A DNA stretch of 18,599 nucleotides from positions 1 to 18,599 of the forward strand of contig JBKHCS010000056.1 in the NCBI GenBank assembly GCA_046541715.1, given 5' to 3'. The DNA comes from CAYPUT01 sp046541715. Lineage in GTDB: Bacteria; Spirochaetota; Spirochaetia; DSM-27196; PWMO01. A model generated the notes under the pieces. The model had not been told where the DNA came from. It made no database searches and saw only the letters and a list, made by a program, of their open reading frames with translations. A program made the translations under genes and the position numbers. Numbering within the stretch: position 1 is the stretch's first letter; the number at the start of each line of letters is the position of its first letter. Positions 14,430 through 18,599 of the stretch are shown one piece after another.

Positions 14430-16778
14430 GTGTTGAGTACAAACGTCAGTATTGTCAATAAGCTCGAGCCGAACTTCGGGCAACTGGAAAAGACGAAGGA
14501 CATTATCGATCAGTTCATCGACATTATTCTTAACTATCGCCAGAGCGGCCATCCCGGGGGCTCCCGGTCGAAGGTTCACATGCTCCTAACCCTTTTGCTC
14601 AGCGGTGCGATGCGCTACGATATTCGGAGCCCCGAGAAGCGCTTCGGCGACCGCTTGGTCCTCGGCGCGGGGCATACCATCCCTCTGATCTACTGCACTC
14701 TGGCCACCCTCAACGAGACCTTGCGTCTGAAGTACCAGGAAACAAAGGACAAGAAGTACCAGATCCCCAACGAATCCGAACGCGCCCTCTATTGGGAAGA
14801 CCTCCTCGGTTTTCGCCGCCGTGGCGGGCTCTCGGGACACGCCGAATCCGAGGGCAAGACCTTGATCCTGAAGGCGAACACGGGTCCCTCGGGACACGGG
14901 TCTCCTTTCGCTGCGGGTATAGCGATGGCCCTTAAGCGCGCCGGTCTCGGCGAGGTCAAGGTATTCATCGTGGAGGGCGAGGGCGGTCTGACCCCTGGGT
15001 CTACCCACGAGACGCTGAACACCGCCTGGGGATTAGGCCTCGATAACATGTACTTCCTGGTCGACTGGAACGACTACGGAATCGACGACCATTCGGTCAG
15101 CTCGGTTGTTTATGGAACGCCGGAGGACTGGTTCGCCCCCCACGGGTGGCGCGTTGTCGGTAACGAAAACGGCAGCGACTGGAAGCCCGTCGCCGAGACC
15201 TTCCAGAAGCTACTCGGCGAGAAGTCGAAGAACAAGGCCCCGTCGATGGCCTATTTCAAGACCCGTAAGGGCCGGGACTATCTGAAGTACGACAACGCCT
15301 CCCACGGCGCCCCTCACAAGATAAACTCCGACCTCTTCTGGCAGCTCCGGAAGCAGTTTGCCGAAAAGTACGGCGCGAAGTTCACGAACGTCGACGGCGC
15401 GGCACCGGCGGACGCAAAGGCCTTGGAGTCCGAATTTCGGGCCAACCTTAAGGCAGTCGCCGACGTCCTTGCGGCGGACAAGGAGCTCGTCTCCTTCTTG
15501 GCAGATCGCCTGGTCGAGATCGGGGACAGCGTCCCTGCGGACCTGCCTGCCTTCAAGCTCGGCAAAAAGGGTAATCCCTATGCCGACAAGCGCCTCTGGG
15601 ACTTCAAGAACTATCCGAAGGATGTCTACCTCGCTCCCGGAGAAAAGGCCGCCAACCGGGTCGCTCTGGCTACCTGGGGCGCCTGGATCAACAGCTTCGG
15701 TGCCAAGGAGTACGGCCGTCCCATCGTCCTTGCCGCCTCCGCCGACCTTGCCGGATCCACCAATATCAAGGGCTTCGCCGACGGGTATGGAGATTTTGAA
15801 GGGTACGGCTGGTACGAGCGCAAAGGCTCCGAAGACGGCGTTCTGATGCCGACGGAGATAACCGAGTTTACCAACGCCGGTCTCATGGCCGCCGCGGCTA
15901 CGACCAATCTTGCCGCAGATCCGGAGAAAGAGTTCGACGGCTTCTGGGGCGCCGCCTCCACCTACGGCTCCTTCTCCTATTTAAAGTACGGGCCGATGCG
16001 CCTCTTTAGCCAGTTCTCTCAGGACTCTCCACTGAAGGGAGGCAAGTTCATCTACGTTGCCGGCCATTCGGGACCCGAAACAGCCGACGACTCCCGAACC
16101 CACTTCGGAATCTTCTCCCCCGGGGTAACGCAACTCTTCCCGAAGGGCCACGTGATCAACCTCCACCCGTGGGAGCATAACGAAGTCCCGGTTGTTCTGG
16201 CGGCCGCGTGCGCGACTACGGTTCCCCTTATCGTTCTCCACGTAACCCGGCCGGCCATCGAGATACCGGACCGGGAAGCGCTCGGTATGCCTTCTCATTT
16301 CGAAGCCGCTCGGGGCGCCTACGTCGTCCGCGACTACGATGCATCGAAACCCCGGGGCGGGACGGTATTCGTCCAGGGCACCAGCGCGATGAAGAGTACG
16401 GTGGGAATCCTGCCGAAACTTGTCGAGGCCAACCTGAACGTCAAAATTGTCTGTGTTACCAGCGCGGAGCTCTTTGCGATGCAGGACGAAGCCTACCGGA
16501 ACAAGGTAATCACCGGTGCCGACAGAGTAGATTCGACTTTCGTGAGCACCCAGGCCCGGGCTCTGATGTCCGACTGGATCTTCAACAGCCTGGCCGAGGA
16601 ATACGCGGTAACGCCGGACTTCGACAACCGGTGGAGAACCGGTGGCAGCTTGGACGAAGTTATCGAAGAGGCCCGCCTGACGCCCGAATGGGTCATGAAG
16701 GGCATCGAGCACTTTGTCGCCGACCGCACGTCGCGCCTCGAGCGCCTCAAGAGCGACTTCGAAGCCGTCGCGGAATAG
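14430..16778 (+). CDS. Transketolase-like thiamine-diphosphate enzyme, long and divergent
   Basis: This 782-residue protein is longer than usual transketolases (about 620-700). The N-terminal cofactor half has RQSGHPGGSRSKVHMLL (37-53), LGAGHTIPLIY, NTGPSGHGSPFAAGIAMALK (150-169) and a GEG...N cofactor motif (183-185 and N214). The pyrimidine-binding half has ITEFTNAGLMAAAATT (477-492; E479 probable catalytic Glu), AGHSGPETADDSRTHFG (544-560) and a transketolase-like C-terminal domain (FVQGTSAMKSTVGILPKLVE). It would exchange two-carbon units between pentose and triose/hexose phosphates. Canonical GDG is GEG and MEG is TPG, so substrate or metal use may differ; a phosphoketolase seems unlikely. 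The start is ambiguous: GTG at 14430 lies 4 nt after GGAGG, TTG at 14433 lies 7 nt after it, and the ATG at 14428 is out of frame. A terminator follows. Confidence 0.88.
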   Translation: MLSTNVSIVNKLEPNFGQLEKTKDIIDQFIDIILNYRQSGHPGGSRSKVHMLLTLLLSGAMRYDIRSPEKRFGDRLVLGAGHTIPLIYCTLATLNETLRLKYQETKDKKYQIPNESERALYWEDLLGFRRRGGLSGHAESEGKTLILKANTGPSGHGSPFAAGIAMALKRAGLGEVKVFIVEGEGGLTPGSTHETLNTAWGLGLDNMYFLVDWNDYGIDDHSVSSVVYGTPEDWFAPHGWRVVGNENGSDWKPVAETFQKLLGEKSKNKAPSMAYFKTRKGRDYLKYDNASHGAPHKINSDLFWQLRKQFAEKYGAKFTNVDGAAPADAKALESEFRANLKAVADVLAADKELVSFLADRLVEIGDSVPADLPAFKLGKKGNPYADKRLWDFKNYPKDVYLAPGEKAANRVALATWGAWINSFGAKEYGRPIVLAASADLAGSTNIKGFADGYGDFEGYGWYERKGSEDGVLMPTEITEFTNAGLMAAAATTNLAADPEKEFDGFWGAASTYGSFSYLKYGPMRLFSQFSQDSPLKGGKFIYVAGHSGPETADDSRTHFGIFSPGVTQLFPKGHVINLHPWEHNEVPVVLAAACATTVPLIVLHVTRPAIEIPDREALGMPSHFEAARGAYVVRDYDASKPRGGTVFVQGTSAMKSTVGILPKLVEANLNVKIVCVTSAELFAMQDEAYRNKVITGADRVDSTFVSTQARALMSDWIFNSLAEEYAVTPDFDNRWRTGGSLDEVIEEARLTPEWVMKGIEHFVADRTSRLERLKSDFEAVAE

Positions 16779-16787
16779 GGCAACTAC

Positions 16788-16825
16788 GCCGGGATTTCGG
16801 GGAATCGGAATCCCGGCTTCTCTTT
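16788..16825 (+). terminator. Rho-independent-type terminator after the transketolase gene
   Basis: GCCGGGATT (16788-16796) and AATCCCGGC (16809-16817) form a perfect 9-bp stem with a 12-nt loop, followed by the T-rich TTCTCTTT (16818-16825). It begins 10 nt after the stop codon. It is the clearest terminator in the window. Confidence 0.8.
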
Positions 16826-16896
16826 GGCCTTCCGGGTCCCAACCTTCCATGCTGCCACATCTCCCTCGTATGGTCGTCGAGGGGGGCGCCGGGGTC

Positions 16897-16925
16897 CATG
16901 ACTCGTGGTACAATCGGGAGTCATG
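16897..16925. promoter_or_regulatory. Perfect 8-bp dyad flanking a -10 box and containing the start codon
   Basis: CATGACTC (16897-16904) and GAGTCATG (16918-16925) are perfect inverted copies separated by 13 nt. The spacer holds the extended -10 box TGGTACAAT, and the right arm contains most of the GGGAG purine stretch and the ATG at 16923. As DNA it looks like an operator placed across a promoter. As RNA, in any transcript arriving from upstream, it would form a hairpin hiding the start codon. Confidence 0.5.
16906..16914 (+). promoter_or_regulatory. Extended -10 element of the C_GCAxxG_C_C gene
   Basis: TG-G-TACAAT matches TGnTATAAT with one hexamer mismatch. No -35 box is recognisable 16-18 nt upstream, as often with extended -10 promoters. 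The box ends 8 nt before the ATG at 16923, predicting a leaderless or nearly leaderless transcript. Confidence 0.45.
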
Positions 16926-17348
16926 AGCCGCCAAACCCTTTATGAAATTGTCTCCTCAGGTGTCAACAAGAAGGAGGATCTCAACTGCGCCGAGACCATC
17001 CTCTATGCCGCGGACCGGGCCTACGGTCTCGACCTGCCTAAGTCGGCCCTGAAGCTCTCAGCGGGTTTCGGCGGCGGCATGGGGGTGGAGAGGACCTGCG
17101 GGGTCATGACCGGGGCGTCGATGGTATTCAGCGCCCTCTTCGTGGAGGACAGGGCCCACGAAAGCGAGCGGGTCAAGGAGCTAAACCAGGAGTTCTTTCA
17201 ACGGATGGAGGGGATTCTCGGTCACGTTGACTGTGCTCCTATCAAGGAGCGATGGCGAACCGAGAGGGACGGATGTCTGCCGGTGATGATGGAGGCCGCC
17301 CGGGTTCTCGGAGAGATCGTCGACCGGGAGCTCGGTATTGAGAGGTAG
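16923..17348 (+). CDS. C_GCAxxG_C_C family protein (four-cysteine, putative redox/metal protein)
   Basis: This 141-residue cytoplasmic protein belongs to the family named for its cysteine pattern. The four cysteines are C22 (in LNCAETIL), C59 (in GFGGGMGVERTCGVMTGA), C104 (in HVDCAPIKERW) and C118 (in DGCLPVMMEAARVLGEI). The glycine-rich GFGGGMG at 49-55 is the family's hallmark. The biochemical role is not established; redox or metal/iron-sulfur functions have been supposed from the cysteines. The frame is open to a GTG at 16905, but the ATG at 16923 matches the family start and lies 8 nt after a -10 box. The GGGAG is only 2 nt from the ATG, too near for a normal ribosome site. It is followed after 12 nt by the SDR gene, so the two are probably co-transcribed. 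Confidence 0.9.
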   Translation: MSRQTLYEIVSSGVNKKEDLNCAETILYAADRAYGLDLPKSALKLSAGFGGGMGVERTCGVMTGASMVFSALFVEDRAHESERVKELNQEFFQRMEGILGHVDCAPIKERWRTERDGCLPVMMEAARVLGEIVDRELGIER

Positions 17349-17360
17349 GAAGAGGCGGTA

Positions 17361-18230
17361 GTGGAGTACCCTCCTGTTGCCGTTCTCGGCGGTACCGGAT
17401 TCCTCGGTAGGGCCGTCATAACCGAATTGCGGCGGCGAGATATCCCCTGCGCGACCGTAAGCCGACGCCCACTCCCCGAAGCTACCCACCGCCGGGCGGA
17501 TATTCAGGACGCCGCTGCCCTCCGGAAGGCTCTCCGAGGTGCCGAGGTGGTCATCAACCTGGTGGCCGCTTCTCCCTTGCTTCCATCCGGAGTGCAGGGG
17601 CGCTACTACCGGTATCACCTAAGGGGTATCAGAACGCTATTGTCCGTCCGTCGGGAGATCGGTGTCTCGTCTTTAGTACACGTGGGCGCCCTCGGCGTGA
17701 CGAAGGACAGCCCCGCGCCCTACGCCCGGACAAAGGCCTTGGCTGAGGAGCTCGCCGACGACGCCGCGATAAGCTCCGTCGTCTTCTCCCCGTCCATACT
17801 CTTTGGAGCCGGCAGCGAGCTCATCGGCGTGTTACGTTGGGCTGCGGCTTTCCCGGTCGTTCCCGTCCCGCGAATCGCTGCCTTGTTTCAACCCGTCTAC
17901 GTCGGTGATATGGCAGGCCTTATCGTCGACTCGGCCCAAGCCGCTTTAGGGCCCTCCGGCATGGAAACCGGACACTGGGAAGTCGCCGGTCCCGATACCC
18001 TCACCGGCTTCGAATTTGCCGATTTATACCTGCAGCACCGTGGTGCTCGTCGCATCTATATCCCGGAATCGGCCGTCTCCGTTGTCCTGAAGGTCGCCCG
18101 GGCTTTCCACCTCCCCGGCTTCCCGGTGGCTCTTCCGACTATGCTCGCGATGCCGAATACGCTTACCGGCCGATTCCCGGCGGTCAGAACACGGCGGCGT
18201 TACGAAGAGTGGGTAGCTGCGGCAGGTTAG
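17361..18230 (+). CDS. Atypical short-chain dehydrogenase/epimerase (NDUFA9-like)
   Basis: This 289-residue Rossmann-fold protein has the NAD(P)-binding GGTGFLG at 10-16, AEVVINLVAA at 61-70, SLVHVGALGV (104-113) and the active-site-like YARTK (Y121, K125). FSPSILFG follows at 142-149. The combination resembles the atypical SDR subgroup related to the complex I accessory subunit NDUFA9 and to NAD-dependent epimerases acting on bound nucleotides or lipids. No complex I genes are in the window, so a catalytic or a structural role cannot be decided. The start codon is GTG at 17361, with GAGG at 17352-17355 5 nt upstream. It lies 12 nt after the C_GCAxxG_C_C gene, indicating an operon. The stop at 18228-18230 is 21 nt from the convergent ZIP gene, with the palindrome CCGGCCGG in the gap. 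Confidence 0.85.
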   Translation: MEYPPVAVLGGTGFLGRAVITELRRRDIPCATVSRRPLPEATHRRADIQDAAALRKALRGAEVVINLVAASPLLPSGVQGRYYRYHLRGIRTLLSVRREIGVSSLVHVGALGVTKDSPAPYARTKALAEELADDAAISSVVFSPSILFGAGSELIGVLRWAAAFPVVPVPRIAALFQPVYVGDMAGLIVDSAQAALGPSGMETGHWEVAGPDTLTGFEFADLYLQHRGARRIYIPESAVSVVLKVARAFHLPGFPVALPTMLAMPNTLTGRFPAVRTRRRYEEWVAAAG

Positions 18231-18251
18231 CCGCCGGCCGGCTTCACGCCC

Positions 18252-18599
18252 CTATCCCACCGTCTTGAAGAGTAGCGCCGTGAGAAAACCGCAGAGTGTA
18301 GACAGCCCGGTGATGCTCCCGCCCTTGTGATACGCCTCGGGAAGCATCGTCTCGGCGATCATCGTGAGCATCGCCCCGGCGGCCAAACCCTCGACCACCG
18401 TGAACAGCGACGGAGAGGCTCCGACGAAGAAGACGTTCCCCGCCATGGCTCCCAGGCCGGTGATCACCAGGAGCGAGGTCCACATCAACAGGATGGTGCT
18501 AAAACGGTGGTTCGCCGACCGCATGGCTGCGGAGCTCGAAAGGGCTTCCGGGTAGTTCGACAGGAAGAGGCCGGCGATCAGGGAAAGGCTTACCGAAGA
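18252..18599 (-). CDS. ZIP-family divalent metal transporter, C-terminal part (runs off right edge)
   Basis: The minus-strand frame is open from the window edge to a TAG at 18252-18254, giving 115 residues of an incomplete protein. It reads SVSLSLIAGLFLSNYPEALS, the ZIP signature for metal-site helix IV (here N-PEALS instead of H-N-PEG). Next comes a segment ILLMWTSLLVITGLGAMAGN and then VVEGLAAGAMLTMIAETMLP followed by EAYHKGG, the second metal-site helix with E and PEA. It ends in a last helix GFLTALLF. These are the final four or so membrane helices of a ZIP (zinc/iron/manganese) permease. An internal ATG at 18524 exists but is not the start, since conserved sequence continues upstream. 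Substrate metal cannot be told. Confidence 0.85.
   Translation of the reverse strand, partial: SSVSLSLIAGLFLSNYPEALSSSAAMRSANHRFSTILLMWTSLLVITGLGAMAGNVFFVGASPSLFTVVEGLAAGAMLTMIAETMLPEAYHKGGSITGLSTLCGFLTALLFKTVG

Noticed and set aside
18231..18251. CCGGCCGG palindrome between the SDR and ZIP genes as a shared terminator
   Set aside because: The stem has almost no loop and there is no T-tract on either side. It is only a short GC palindrome.
1..18599. CRISPR arrays, insertion sequences, toxin-antitoxin or defence genes
   Set aside because: No regularly spaced repeats, terminal inverted repeats with transposase, or recognisable defence domains were seen on either strand.

Overview
The window is about 18.6 kb of GC-rich bacterial chromosome, densely packed with genes on both strands. 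It shows no insertion sequences, phage genes, CRISPR array, rRNA or tRNA. The genes are mostly housekeeping or metabolic: chemotaxis receptor, FtsH, NAD-dependent ligase LigA, MscS channel, CinA-like protein, polyprenyl-phosphate sugar transferase, M29 aminopeptidase, KDPG aldolase, KDG kinase and transketolase. They suggest a motile, surface-polysaccharide-making, sugar- or uronate-using bacterium. A spirochaete-like organism is one possibility, because the phasin-like protein, dCache-type chemoreceptor, C_GCAxxG_C_C protein and NDUFA9-type SDR fit together there, but this is a guess from gene content and not a demonstrated placement.

Layout. Positions 1-227 hold the 5' part of a YihY/BrkB-type membrane protein (minus). 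An AT-rich intergenic island separates it from a methyl-accepting chemotaxis protein (435-2342, plus). The end of that gene overlaps a small phasin-like coiled-coil gene on the other strand (2260-2571, minus). A membrane sugar transferase (2667-4025, plus) then converges on a four-gene minus-strand block that reads cinA-like (9957) > mscS-like > ligA > ftsH (ends 4050). Its tight spacing, including a 4-nt ATGA overlap between mscS and ligA, suggests an operon. A TPR protein (10062-10628, plus) diverges from this block; the two candidate promoters have back-to-back -35 boxes over a palindrome.

The only gene-poor stretch is 10629-11262. It contains tandem hairpins and what looks like a decayed minus-strand gene. 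After it comes a plus-strand block: M29 aminopeptidase > 2-keto-3-deoxy-6-phosphogluconate aldolase > 2-keto-3-deoxygluconate kinase, with a 17-nt spacing and then a 1-nt overlap. A long, divergent transketolase follows and ends in a clear stem-loop terminator. Kinase plus aldolase would convert KDG to pyruvate and glyceraldehyde-3-phosphate, and the transketolase would link triose phosphate to pentose phosphates.

The right end holds a two-gene unit, a four-Cys C_GCAxxG_C_C protein and an NDUFA9-like SDR, whose start region lies inside a perfect 8-bp dyad. The final feature is the C-terminal part of a ZIP-type metal transporter (minus) running off the edge. No wholly new defence or mobile system is visible. 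The most interesting signals are regulatory: the dyad over a start codon, back-to-back divergent promoters, and several -10 boxes so close to start codons that leaderless or near-leaderless mRNAs are likely. Also notable are a transketolase with an altered cofactor motif and the decayed gene.
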